Translations under genes and position numbers: made by a program
Shown here: positions 43,808-52,540 of the stretch, piece after piece
Layout: each line of letters begins with the position of its first letter
Position numbering within the stretch: position 1 is the first letter of the stretch
NCBI GenBank assembly: GCA_024233595.1
Contig: JACKPK010000001.1
Coordinates: forward strand, 310,001 to 374,000
Direction: 5' to 3'
Source: Deltaproteobacteria bacterium
GTDB taxonomy: Bacteria; UBA10199; JADGCS01
DNA: 64,000 bases
Notes under the pieces: generated by a model
Databases searched by the model: none
What the model saw: the letters and a program-made list of their open reading frames with translations, nothing else
Told to the model about the DNA's origin: nothing

Positions 43808-45377
43808 TTAAGCAGCATCGGCATTGGCCTGGATTTCGCAGCAGAGCTTTTTAAGCGCTTGTGCTAAATTACGGTAGCCTTCTTCATAACGCTCTTTTTC
43901 GGATTTGCCATCTTGGTTTTCCGAAAAACGCCCCCCTTTATTCAAGAGAACCGAGTAAAGATCGACCGCAACCGCTTCTGAAATATTGGAGCAAATAAAA
44001 CGAATCAGAGATTCTTCGTCGTACTGATGCTGCTCTAATAATTTTTGATAATCCACAGCCAAAGAATTGAGAGAATCGATTTCGTAAACCATGCTTTTGG
44101 GGAGAATCTGATAAGGCGCATTGCCAAAAACCATGACTGGTTTTCCATGAATAGCTGCCTCAAAACCAATTGTTCCTGTGATCACCGCAACAGCTTGAGC
44201 GTGTTGTACCAGTTGGTATCCTTTTAAAAAAGGATTCACAAGATAGAGATTGGGGATCTCGAGTAATTTTTTATAATAAGAAACAGGTCTAAAACCCAAA
44301 GAGCGTGGGTGCTCTTTAACAACAAGCTTTGTGTGCACCGGGATGTTCTGTGAAATATTACGAAGCAATTCGATCTGGTTTTGATAAGGTTTGCCATAAA
44401 CCTGCAACGAAACCTCTGGCTCAAAATGCAAAGGGAAAAACACATAATCGCCAATCTGATCTAGCTCAGAACCATTCAGATACTTTTGACTCTTTTCGAG
44501 TTTTTTCTCGACCATCAAAGAAGCCAAGGGTTGTCGCACGTGAAAATGAAATGCGGCTCCCAAAGCATTTGTGATGTGAGGGTCTTTAGAAATAACCGGG
44601 TCTTTTGTATTTTTAATCTGAGAGACCAAACCACGTGCCAAATAAAATGGACTTTTAAAAACCCGTGCCATCAAGTGCTTACGATTGGCCATGATAGCGC
44701 CTTCGTACAACACACCCTGTTTTTGCACGTTTTGGATGTACTCTTTTGCCAGCTGGCGGTGCTCTTCTGAAAAAGGCGTTGAGTCATTGTATCTTTTCTT
44801 AACGTGCTCAGGTGTTCCCGCAATATTTTGATTTAAAGAAAGATAGTTTTTAATTTTTGTTGATTTGAATTGCCGATACGGGATGCCTTTTTTCTTGGCC
44901 ACAAGATAAACCAGGTATTCCGCCAAAGTCGTTGTGCCAAAGCTTAAAATCAAATGCGGTTTGGTTTCTTCGATCATTGCTAAAATCTGGCGAAGCGCCT
45001 GCTCCAAAATGATCAAGAGTTGTTCATGAGAAAATCGTGATGGGTAATCTTGTTTGTATTTGCAATAAGGTCCAAAAAACACGCGACGATCACTAACCAA
45101 GGCATTCCAAAATGTGGGGTCTCCGTACTCGGCCTCTTTTGCTTTAAGCCAATCTTTATCTGCTTTGCTCTTCTGGGAAATATCTGTGTACTCCCATTCT
45201 TTTACCGTTGATCGTGTTGTTTTTAAAAAAAGCGTTCTTCTTCTGAAAAGATTTAAAATACTTTGAATCGGCAACCACAAAACCAATGTTTTGCAATTCG
45301 ACTTCTTCTCTTAGGAACTCAATCAGGTTAACACCAAGGTCCAAGCCTTTTCCCATGGTCGTGATGATGATATTCAT
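43808..45377 (-). pseudogene. KpsS-like capsule polysaccharide protein split by a frameshift
   Basis: The true start is the ATG at 45377, overlapping the neuA2 stop (ATGA). Frame 1 reads MNIIITTMGKGLDLGVNLIE and continues with plausible protein until a T7-A5 run (minus strand; T7 is 45231-45225), then stops near 45156. Frame 2 is open from before the run to 43808 and carries about 460 residues with the capsule_synth pattern VVKEHPRSLGFRP, TGTIGFEAAIHGKPVMVFG. One extra T in the run explains the break. It could be a mutation, a phase-variable tract, a base-calling error, or be rescued by slippage. Intact, the product would be about 520 residues, probably a glycosyltransferase. Confidence 0.78.
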
Positions 45378-46075
45378 TCTGAATCCACCTTAAAATCAAA
45401 ATGCTTAAAGTCACTAGCATGACTCTGTAAGGTAAATCGCGCCCGCTTTAAATCTGAAGGGTAATCGATGTCGATATCAAAGGGGTTACGATCAATGACA
45501 AAAGGGTATATTTTTTCGCCGAAATACTTTTCGCCAAAGATCGTGCGCTCGGGTCGGAAAATGTAAAAAATCCCAGTGTTGGTGTAGAGCTTTGGCTCTT
45601 TGTCTTTTTGTCTCGGCAAAGGAAACTCAGGATGGTATTCACCATTTTTTATTTCGCCTCGCATCTCTTCGCTGGGAATAACGGTAAACAAACAATCAAA
45701 CTCGGGACGCTCTTGCATGGCACGAATGGCTTCATCTAGCTGCTTCGGAAAACGCAAAGGATGCGTGGGTTGCAAAAGAACCACCAGATCAATGGGGTCG
45801 TTAACCTGAGCCAAAGCGTGTTTGAGCACATCGCGATTGGTCACATCTGGTAAGGTCAGCTCTTCGGGTCTTTTAACCGTGGACACGCCCATTGTTTGAG
45901 CAAAATCCAAAACAGAATCCGATTCACTCGAAACCAAAACCTGATCCACCAACGTGGCTTGCTTAGCAACTTCAATCGAATAATACAGCACAGGCTGACC
46001 ACAGAGATCAGCCATGTTTTTTTCGGGCAGACGTCTTGAGGTCATTTTTGCCGGGATAACGGCAACAACTCTCAT
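45374..46075 (-). CDS. Acylneuraminate cytidylyltransferase family, second copy
   Basis: The 233-residue protein has the CTP-binding motif VIPAKMTSRRLPEKN and continues as a NeuA/KdsB-type enzyme (VSSESDSVLDFA, LLQPTHPLR, FDIDIDYPSDL). It should make the CMP form of a nonulosonate or related acid. The ATG at 46075 overlaps the stop of the DapA-like gene (TGATG). With NeuC2 and the DapA-like aldolase it forms a second nonulosonate-type group, separate from the Leg module. Confidence 0.88.
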   Translation of the reverse strand: MRVVAVIPAKMTSRRLPEKNMADLCGQPVLYYSIEVAKQATLVDQVLVSSESDSVLDFAQTMGVSTVKRPEELTLPDVTNRDVLKHALAQVNDPIDLVVLLQPTHPLRFPKQLDEAIRAMQERPEFDCLFTVIPSEEMRGEIKNGEYHPEFPLPRQKDKEPKLYTNTGIFYIFRPERTIFGEKYFGEKIYPFVIDRNPFDIDIDYPSDLKRARFTLQSHASDFKHFDFKVDSE

Positions 46076-46989
46076 CAATCCATTCCCCCCAAAAGCGCCA
46101 TGACTTTTTCTAATTCACGGTCGACTGTTTTTTTCTCGTCCGATGTCAAAGTGCGGTATGGAAAATGACAAGCATCTGTGGCCAACACACCAAGACGGTG
46201 CAAAATGTATTTTTCTTCTGCTGCGTACTCGCCATTATCTGGAGCTGTGTTTGGAATGGCCTTGTGAAAATCCACCCAAATTTTTTGTTTGGCTTCGGCG
46301 GTTTTTAAATCGCCCTCTTTGAACGCCGTGTAAATTTGGTGAAATAATTTTGGCAAACAACACGCCGAACTGGCAGTCACCGCTTCAGCACCAATGCCAA
46401 ACCAATGCAAAAACTGCCCGCCACCAGAGCCCAAAATTTGGAAGTTCTCATCTTGTAATTTTAAAAACGCTTCCATTTCGGCTTTATCGTAACCGCCAAC
46501 TTTCATGCCGGCTACATTGGGGTGGTCTTTTACACTTTGTGCAATGTTGATTGTGATCGCGCGCCCGCGTTTGATGTTGTGATAAAGGTAAAATGGAAAA
46601 GGAGCTTTGTCGGCGTAAGTTTTAACCTGATGAATAAACCGCTCTTCACCTAATTTGAGATCTTCTGGGATAAAATGAAAACCATCGATATTGGCGTCTT
46701 TGACTTCGTTAAAAAATTCAAAAACAGTTCGTGGCGCCAAAAAGTTACAACCAACCAATAAAGGCACACGGCCATTAACAGCTTCGGCAAAAGCGTGAGT
46801 GGCTTCGGCTCGTTGCTGGGTATTGAGCAAAAAGCCTTCCCCGGCAGAACCAAATAAATACAAACCACCAACGTGATTATCGACCAAATAATTTGCTAAG
46901 GACTGACACGATTTGACATCGATATCACCATTTTCGAGCATGGGTGTCACAACAATTGGGACAGCACCTTTCATTTTTCTAGCAGTCAT
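46075..46989 (-). CDS. Dihydrodipicolinate synthase / N-acetylneuraminate lyase family aldolase
   Basis: The 304-residue class I aldolase has GSAGEGFLL in place of the DapA GTTGE loop, the Tyr in FYLYHN and the Schiff-base Lys in VAGMKVGGYD. Substrate residues differ from both DapA and NanA, so the reaction is uncertain: cleavage or condensation of pyruvate with a sugar aldehyde is likely. Its place between neuC2/methyltransferase and neuA2 suggests a role in nonulosonate-like sugar synthesis. AGGGG lies before the ATG. Confidence 0.85.
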   Translation of the reverse strand: MTARKMKGAVPIVVTPMLENGDIDVKSCQSLANYLVDNHVGGLYLFGSAGEGFLLNTQQRAEATHAFAEAVNGRVPLLVGCNFLAPRTVFEFFNEVKDANIDGFHFIPEDLKLGEERFIHQVKTYADKAPFPFYLYHNIKRGRAITINIAQSVKDHPNVAGMKVGGYDKAEMEAFLKLQDENFQILGSGGGQFLHWFGIGAEAVTASSACCLPKLFHQIYTAFKEGDLKTAEAKQKIWVDFHKAIPNTAPDNGEYAAEEKYILHRLGVLATDACHFPYRTLTSDEKKTVDRELEKVMALLGGMD

Positions 46990-47004
46990 TTATTTCCCCT
47001 TTTA

Positions 47005-47871
47005 TTAATTCTTAAAACACCACAACAAAAAGGCTTGGCCATAACCTTCTTCGCACAACCAAGGGTGTTGATTTGGATTTTGTGTTTTACGTTCGGCCAG
47101 CATTTTATTGAATCGATCAATCAAAATGGCCTCTTGGTTTTCGGCAAGCAAAGTGAATGGAAATTCGATGCTGTGTGAAATCATTGGCAAAGGATACACA
47201 CCAGAAGCACTGATGTTGTTCACTGGCAATTTATTCAAAACATCGATGTAGCGCTCTGAACCATAGTCAGATCTAAAAATATCCGCTTTTTTAGGGATGT
47301 TCTGATCACTTTGTTTTTCGGCGTAAGTTTTTAAGAGATCATTGATCCACTTGTAATCTTTTTGCACGTTCTCATTATAATGAGGAACAACATAGCCCAA
47401 GAACAAACCTTTAGAATCCAAAACACGAATCTGCTCAGACAAAAGTTTTTCGATGTCTTCAAAGTGCTCAAGCAAACCAATGGAATAAATGACATCGAAA
47501 GAATTGTCTTCGTAAGGCAAATCAAGAGCATCACCCACATCGAACTTGGCATTTAATTTATGGGCGGCAAAAATGCGTTTAGCGGTTTCAATGGCTTCCG
47601 CTGAATAGTCTAAGAGAGTGCAGTCAAAATCATTGTCCGCAAAATACGCGCTCATGCTACCGCGACCACAGCCAACCTCTAAGGCTCGGCGTCCTGAAAA
47701 ATCTTTTCCCATGATTTCGTTGAACAAGTCCCAGTGATTGCGAAACGCGAGTTGAATTTGATTTTTTGGCTCGCCTCTTGTCCAGTGAATGTATGTTGTT
47801 TCGTCGCGCTTCTTCCAGTTTTCGTCAAAACCTTCGCGATCGCCTTCAATTTTATCTAAACGTGCGCTCAT
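47005..47871 (-). CDS. Class I SAM-dependent methyltransferase
   Basis: The 288-residue protein has motif I ALEVGCGRGSMSAYF near residues 64-78, post-I acidic LLDYS and motif IV in FDVIYSIGLLEHF. The N-terminus (IHWTRGEPKNQIQLAFRN) is typical of methyltransferases in sugar loci. AAGAGG lies seven bases before the ATG. The substrate is unknown. It is 13 bases from neuC2 and 15 from the aldolase gene, so all are in one operon. Confidence 0.88.
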   Translation of the reverse strand: MSARLDKIEGDREGFDENWKKRDETTYIHWTRGEPKNQIQLAFRNHWDLFNEIMGKDFSGRRALEVGCGRGSMSAYFADNDFDCTLLDYSAEAIETAKRIFAAHKLNAKFDVGDALDLPYEDNSFDVIYSIGLLEHFEDIEKLLSEQIRVLDSKGLFLGYVVPHYNENVQKDYKWINDLLKTYAEKQSDQNIPKKADIFRSDYGSERYIDVLNKLPVNNISASGVYPLPMISHSIEFPFTLLAENQEAILIDRFNKMLAERKTQNPNQHPWLCEEGYGQAFLLWCFKN

Positions 47872-47884
47872 AATACGGCCTCTT

Positions 47885-49039
47885 TTAGTAGGTTAATCTT
47901 TTCTTTTTAGGGATTTGAATAGTGGCTAATTTATCCGCAATGCGTTTGCCAGCATCGCCTTTTCCAAAAATAGGGTCTGATTCGTAACGACCCGCTGCCA
48001 ATTGTTTTTCGATCTGCGCGTAAATCTCTTGCTGATCGTAGTTGGCAAAAGCAACATTCTTACCGTGCTCACGCCCCTCTTGACGGTCTCCCACAATAAC
48101 AGAAGGAACACCCAAGAAAGATGCTTCACGAATAAAAGAAGAAGAATTGCCAACCAAACAAGATGCATTTTTAAGAACACGCGCGTAATCTTCCGGAGAA
48201 AAATTACGGAAGTAATGAAAAGGAAGATCCATGTTCTTTTCTCTGAACACGCGAATGCCTTTAGAAACATCATCGGTGCCTGCGTCAATGTTTGGCCACA
48301 AAACCACTTTTTGAATTTTAGAAAACTCTTTAACAGCAGAAAGAGTTTGAGACATTTGTTGAAAACCCTGCCCGTAGCTTGTGGTCACAGGGTGTTGCAA
48401 AACCAAGATGTAAGGTTTGGTCCAATCGAGAGGAGTCCCAACACCGCCGTAATTTGCCATGCGTTCGTTTGAAATGCTTAAGTCTTCGTTGGCCAAAATA
48501 TCCATGGCAGGACAACCGTAGTTAAAAACCATCTCAGGGTCTTCGCCCATTTTTAACAAACGCTGACGCGCGTCTTCGGACGAAGGGAAATGCACATCAG
48601 CCAATTTGGTGATGGAGTGGCGAACGCGCTCATCGATGTTTCCAGAAATTTCCCCACCTTGTAAATGCGCCAAAGGGATGTTCATGTACACCGAAGCAAT
48701 GGCTGTGGCGATGGTTTCAAAACGATCCGCAACCGTTAAAATAATATCTGGTCTTAAATCTTCAAAAACAGAAGAGAGTTCGACAATGCCCAGGCCGGTT
48801 GACTTAGCCTGAGTGGATGGAGTTTCGCCTTCCACCACATAATAGATTTTGCGAAGCGGTTTGAAACCGTCTTTTTCGATGATGTCGACAGCCTTACCAA
48901 AACGGTACAAAAGCGTTGAAGCCCCCACAACCAATTGCAATTCTAAATCGGGATGCTCTTCAATGGCCTTCATGATGTATTTTGCGCGGCCATAATTGGG
49001 CCTGCTCGCAACAACGACGCAAATCTTTCTTTTAGTCAT
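47885..49039 (-). CDS. UDP-N-acetylglucosamine 2-epimerase (hydrolysing), NeuC-like, second copy
   Basis: The 384-residue protein has CVVVASRPNYGRAKYIM at the N-terminus, TVADRFETIATA, HLQGGEISGNIDE and VGNSSSFIREASFLG, all of the NeuC family. It should release UDP and give ManNAc or a related sugar for a NeuB. The start at 49039 has AAAGGA upstream; an in-frame start at 49069 lacks support. It opens a gene group behind a 238-base gap and a possible promoter. Confidence 0.88.
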   Translation of the reverse strand: MTKRKICVVVASRPNYGRAKYIMKAIEEHPDLELQLVVGASTLLYRFGKAVDIIEKDGFKPLRKIYYVVEGETPSTQAKSTGLGIVELSSVFEDLRPDIILTVADRFETIATAIASVYMNIPLAHLQGGEISGNIDERVRHSITKLADVHFPSSEDARQRLLKMGEDPEMVFNYGCPAMDILANEDLSISNERMANYGGVGTPLDWTKPYILVLQHPVTTSYGQGFQQMSQTLSAVKEFSKIQKVVLWPNIDAGTDDVSKGIRVFREKNMDLPFHYFRNFSPEDYARVLKNASCLVGNSSSFIREASFLGVPSVIVGDRQEGREHGKNVAFANYDQQEIYAQIEKQLAAGRYESDPIFGKGDAGKRIADKLATIQIPKKKRLTY

Positions 49040-49135
49040 TTTCTTTTCCTTTAAAAGGTCAGCGACCACTCTAACAAATCAAGCAGCCTCAAAAACCAGA
49101 TCCACCACCAAAAAGGCCTGCTAAGATTTTGATTT

Positions 49136-49164
49136 TTATTACAAAATTAAGAGATCCCTATCAA
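49136..49164 (-). promoter_or_regulatory. Weak promoter candidate before neuC2
   Basis: In the 238-base gap between wzi and neuC2, TTGATA (49164-49159) and TAATAA (49141-49136) are 17 bases apart on the minus strand. The -10 is poor. An imperfect hairpin (CCTC/GAGG) lies further upstream. It would let the neuC2 group be expressed apart from wzi-cysC. Confidence 0.3.
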
Positions 49165-49277
49165 TCAAACACCCTGCTTTTTCAAGGCGAATTTTGGCCC
49201 TTTTTGCAGGAAAGCCTCCTGAGGACCAGTGAAAAATCACAAATATTTTCAGCACCTTAAGAAGCTTTACACCCAGT

Positions 49278-50861
49278 TCAAAAATCGTAGCTCAAATCCA
49301 AAGCAAACTGCGCGCCCACTTCTTGGCGCCCCGCAACAAAACCATAGTTTTTGATGTGTTCCAAAAGAAAGCCACTGGAAACAGTCCACTGCAGCCAATG
49401 GTAAGAAGGTTTGATAAAAAATCCGGTTCTTTTTTCTTCGGCACGATCTGTTCGGATAGAAACATTGAGACCATTGCCACTCACCAAATAAGTATTGGCA
49501 CTACGCTCTGTGTAGTGAATGCGGAAGGCATGACTCCAATGATCGTCCCAACGACGTTCCCACAAAGCTTGCAAACGCACACCATCTGGTCCCAAAGAAT
49601 CGCCAATGACATTTTGATTCAAAGTCCATCCTTCTAAAAACTCTCCATTGGTGTAAGCAATAGGGCTTGTGGTCGCAAATTCAAATCGCAGCGCATCTTG
49701 GCAATTGTTTGTCACACACAGAAAAGACAATCCAATTTTGTAAGAGCTGTTGTGTGTAAAATGTTTTTTTAAACCCGCTTTGCTACTCAGATTGGCATCG
49801 TCCATGAAGTAATCAAAACTTAAGTGCATTTGTTTCCACTCTGGCATCATCCAACGAAAACCCAGCTCTGTGAGTTTATTGCTGCCCAAGCGACTTGTTT
49901 GCGAAACAAAAGGAATGAAACCAAAAAATTCTTGCGCGCCTTGCCCCACACTTAAATTACGACTGCCTTGCCCACCAAATTGAAGCACATGCGCCAAGCT
50001 CAATTCAAAGTGAGAACTTGGCTTTAAAGACAAAGCCATGCCCGTAAACATTTCCCAAGGGAAAAAGCTTTCGGGGCCTAAAGTGCCAAATAAAAAGCTC
50101 GCTTTCCATTTTCCTAAATGACGAAAGAACCAAGGAAGCGCAAACGCTTTATCATGCGAAACCAAAACCTGATCACGCGCACGCGCATTATCTGTGAAAA
50201 TAAAACCGCCACTCTGTCCCTGGCCCCATAAAAGATGTCCACGACCAGCCAATAAATACAAAGGGCCCAAATCAATTTTAGCGTAAGCTTCATCAAGTGT
50301 GAGCTGCCAATCATCTAAATTTTTTAAATCTGCGTTCAACAAAAGCGATGCGCGTGTTGCTGCATACAAATCAAAAAACTTATATGCTGCTTCATGCATA
50401 GCATAAAGATCCAACTGATGCCCCACACCAAGCAACGCTCCTTTTTTATTTTCTCGAGAGCTCTGAAAAACAGCGTTGATATCCCTTCCCACTCCAGCAA
50501 AATAAGTCGTGTCGGTGTCTTCGGTGAACTGATACCGCGCCCCCACCTGCCTCACCGGGGTGAGCAGCAAGGCATCACGATCACGTGAACTCACCATTTC
50601 TTTTGGTAACCGCGCGATGATGGCGTTAACAAGCTCTTCCGAACAAACACCATTTGTTGTGCGCTGACTAAGGGCTTGTGCAATGGCGTCTTCGTCCCAA
50701 ACACGCTGAGAAAAAAACAAATCTGGCAAAACACCACAACTCACCAGTCTTTCCAAATCGTTTTGATAACGACCTGTCACATCAACCATTTTAGCTTGCA
50801 CGCTGATTGAGCAAGAAAAAAGCCCCAGCAAAACCCATAAAAAAATATTTTTTTTGTTCAA
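49278..50861 (-). CDS. Wzi-like outer-membrane capsule assembly protein
   Basis: The 527-residue protein has a signal peptide (about 1-23, ending VQA), a helical N-terminal part (about 30-95) and a long amphipathic beta-strand region ending in the aromatic terminus LSYDF, as expected for an outer-membrane barrel. LYLLAGRGHLLWGQGQSGG and the general pattern match the capsule assembly Wzi family, which anchors capsule on the cell surface. The start is TTG at 50861 with GAGG five bases upstream. It is seven bases from cysC. Confidence 0.87.
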   Translation of the reverse strand: MNKKNIFLWVLLGLFSCSISVQAKMVDVTGRYQNDLERLVSCGVLPDLFFSQRVWDEDAIAQALSQRTTNGVCSEELVNAIIARLPKEMVSSRDRDALLLTPVRQVGARYQFTEDTDTTYFAGVGRDINAVFQSSRENKKGALLGVGHQLDLYAMHEAAYKFFDLYAATRASLLLNADLKNLDDWQLTLDEAYAKIDLGPLYLLAGRGHLLWGQGQSGGFIFTDNARARDQVLVSHDKAFALPWFFRHLGKWKASFLFGTLGPESFFPWEMFTGMALSLKPSSHFELSLAHVLQFGGQGSRNLSVGQGAQEFFGFIPFVSQTSRLGSNKLTELGFRWMMPEWKQMHLSFDYFMDDANLSSKAGLKKHFTHNSSYKIGLSFLCVTNNCQDALRFEFATTSPIAYTNGEFLEGWTLNQNVIGDSLGPDGVRLQALWERRWDDHWSHAFRIHYTERSANTYLVSGNGLNVSIRTDRAEEKRTGFFIKPSYHWLQWTVSSGFLLEHIKNYGFVAGRQEVGAQFALDLSYDF

Positions 50862-50868
50862 AGGAACC

Positions 50869-51477
50869 TCAAGAACTTAAATAATCATTTTGTTTTAGAT
50901 AGCTCACAACTTGCTCAACCAAGTCAGAGATATTTTGATTCTCAGAGTCTAAAATCAATTCAGGAGAAAGCGGTGCTTCGTATTCAGAATCAATGCCCGT
51001 GAAATCGCGAACCTCACCTTTTCGTGCTTTTTGATACAAACCTTTTGGGTCACGTTTTTCACAGACCTCCAAAGAGCATTTAACAAAAACCTCGATAAAC
51101 TCATTTTGTTGCAGAAGATTTCTCACTTGCTCGCGGTGTGCTCTAAATGGCGAAATGAAAGCTGTTAACACCACCAAACCAGCATCCACCATAAGACCAG
51201 CGACTTCGCCGACACGACGGATGTTCTCTTCACGATCAGCAGCGCTAAACCCAAGGTCTTTGTTGAGACCGTGTCGCATATTATCGCCATCTAAAAGATA
51301 AGTGTGCGCCCCTTGATCAAACAGACGCTTTTCAAGAGCAGTGGCAATGGTGGTTTTCCCAGCCGCACTCAAACCCGTGAACCAAATCACAAAGGACTTG
51401 TGACCTAGTTTTTTTATGCGATCTGATTTTGAGATTTTGGTCTCTTGCCAATAAACATTGGTGGCTTTCGGCGACAA
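50869..51477 (-). CDS. cysC: Adenylylsulfate kinase
   Basis: The 202-residue protein is a complete stand-alone APS kinase: Walker [37 protein letters not shown], and GIDSEYEAP near the end. It makes PAPS, the sulfate donor for the sulfotransferase in the locus. The start is TTG with GGAGG five bases upstream. Neither CysD/CysN nor Sat is encoded in the window, so adenylylsulfate must come from elsewhere. The CysC domain is duplicated at 38757 in fusion form. Confidence 0.94.
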   Translation of the reverse strand: MSPKATNVYWQETKISKSDRIKKLGHKSFVIWFTGLSAAGKTTIATALEKRLFDQGAHTYLLDGDNMRHGLNKDLGFSAADREENIRRVGEVAGLMVDAGLVVLTAFISPFRAHREQVRNLLQQNEFIEVFVKCSLEVCEKRDPKGLYQKARKGEVRDFTGIDSEYEAPLSPELILDSENQNISDLVEQVVSYLKQNDYLSS

Positions 51478-51504
51478 GATTCCTCCCCTTTTAAGACCCT
51501 TTAC

Positions 51505-52533
51505 CTACACGACATTCTGGCTGTACCAAGAAATCGCTTCGGCCAAACCTTCCGACACAGTGTGCGTGGGCTCGTAACGAAGCAAGGACTGAATTTTACT
51601 GATGTCGGCCTGAGAATGCATGATGTCTCCGGCACGGAACTCACGATACTCAGGAGATTTATTTTTTAATTCTGGAAAATTGGGCAACAAAGCTTTTTTG
51701 ATTAATTCAAAAAGTTCAGTCAAACTCACACGATTATTCAAGGCAACATTATAGGCCTGATTGATAGCCGCTTGATCTGTTGTGGTGGCTGCCAATAAAT
51801 TCGCCTGCACAACATTTTTAACGTAACAAAAATCACGACTGGTTTCGCCCGTGCCATTAATAAAAATATCTTGGCCTTTTATAAATGACGAGGCCCAAAT
51901 TGGAATCACCGCAGCGTAAGCCCCTGTGGGATCTTGCCGTGGACCAAATACGTTAAAGTAACGCAATCCGGTTGTTTCAAGACCATAATTTAAGGCGTAA
52001 ACCTCGGCGTAGATTTCGTTCACCAATTTTGAAACCGCGTAAGGTGACAAAGGCTTGCCCAGTAAATCTTCTTTTTTTGGTAAACCCGGGTGATCACCAT
52101 AAATAGAACTGCTTGAGGCATACACAACTCTTTTGATGTTATTGTTGCGACAGGCATCAAACACATTGAGTGTGCCACTCACGTTGACACGATTGGTTTC
52201 ATAGGGGTTTTCGATAGAACGTGGAACCGAACCCAAAGCACCTTGGTGCAAAACAACTTCGGCCTCTTTGGCAAAGCGTTGGCAATCATCAGGATTGGTG
52301 ATGTCGCCTTCTATGAATTTAAAATTCTGCCAAGCCTTTTCACCAACAAGCGATTTCACTTCGTCTAAATTTTTTTGGTAACCCGTGGCAAAATTATCGA
52401 GCCCAACAACTTTTTGATCCAGCTTGAGCAACTCTTCCAAAAGATGCGAACCAATAAAACCCGCGACTCCGGTAACACCCCAAACTCTTGGTTTTTGTTT
52501 TAAACTAACTTTAAGATCGTCGTAAGCAGACAT
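51505..52533 (-). CDS. UDP-GlcNAc C4-epimerase, WbpP/TviC-like
   Basis: The 342-residue SDR has an N-terminal extension before GVTGVAGFIGSHLLEELL, then SSSIYGDHPGLPK and YAVSKLVNE (Tyr-x3-Lys). The N-terminal phrase YDDLKVSLKQKPRVW is typical of WbpP/TviC. It would epimerise UDP-GlcNAc or UDP-GlcNAcA at C4. With the WbpO/TviB-like dehydrogenase at 54410, it gives UDP-GalNAcA. The ATG at 52533 has AAGGAAA upstream; an upstream frame extension reaches into the dxs end. Confidence 0.9.
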   Translation of the reverse strand: MSAYDDLKVSLKQKPRVWGVTGVAGFIGSHLLEELLKLDQKVVGLDNFATGYQKNLDEVKSLVGEKAWQNFKFIEGDITNPDDCQRFAKEAEVVLHQGALGSVPRSIENPYETNRVNVSGTLNVFDACRNNNIKRVVYASSSSIYGDHPGLPKKEDLLGKPLSPYAVSKLVNEIYAEVYALNYGLETTGLRYFNVFGPRQDPTGAYAAVIPIWASSFIKGQDIFINGTGETSRDFCYVKNVVQANLLAATTTDQAAINQAYNVALNNRVSLTELFELIKKALLPNFPELKNKSPEYREFRAGDIMHSQADISKIQSLLRYEPTHTVSEGLAEAISWYSQNVV

Positions 52534-52540
52534 AGTTTCC

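Noticed and set aside
45225..45236. Programmed -1 frameshift at the T-run
   Set aside because: The two frames need a +1 (or -2) change, so a classic -1 slippery heptamer would not restore the protein; a one-base indel or transcript slippage fits better.
43808..45286. KpsS-like gene starting at the TTG at 45286
   Set aside because: The first 30 codons are an out-of-frame reading of sequence whose better frame starts at 45377 with ATGA coupling; there is no ribosome site at 45286.
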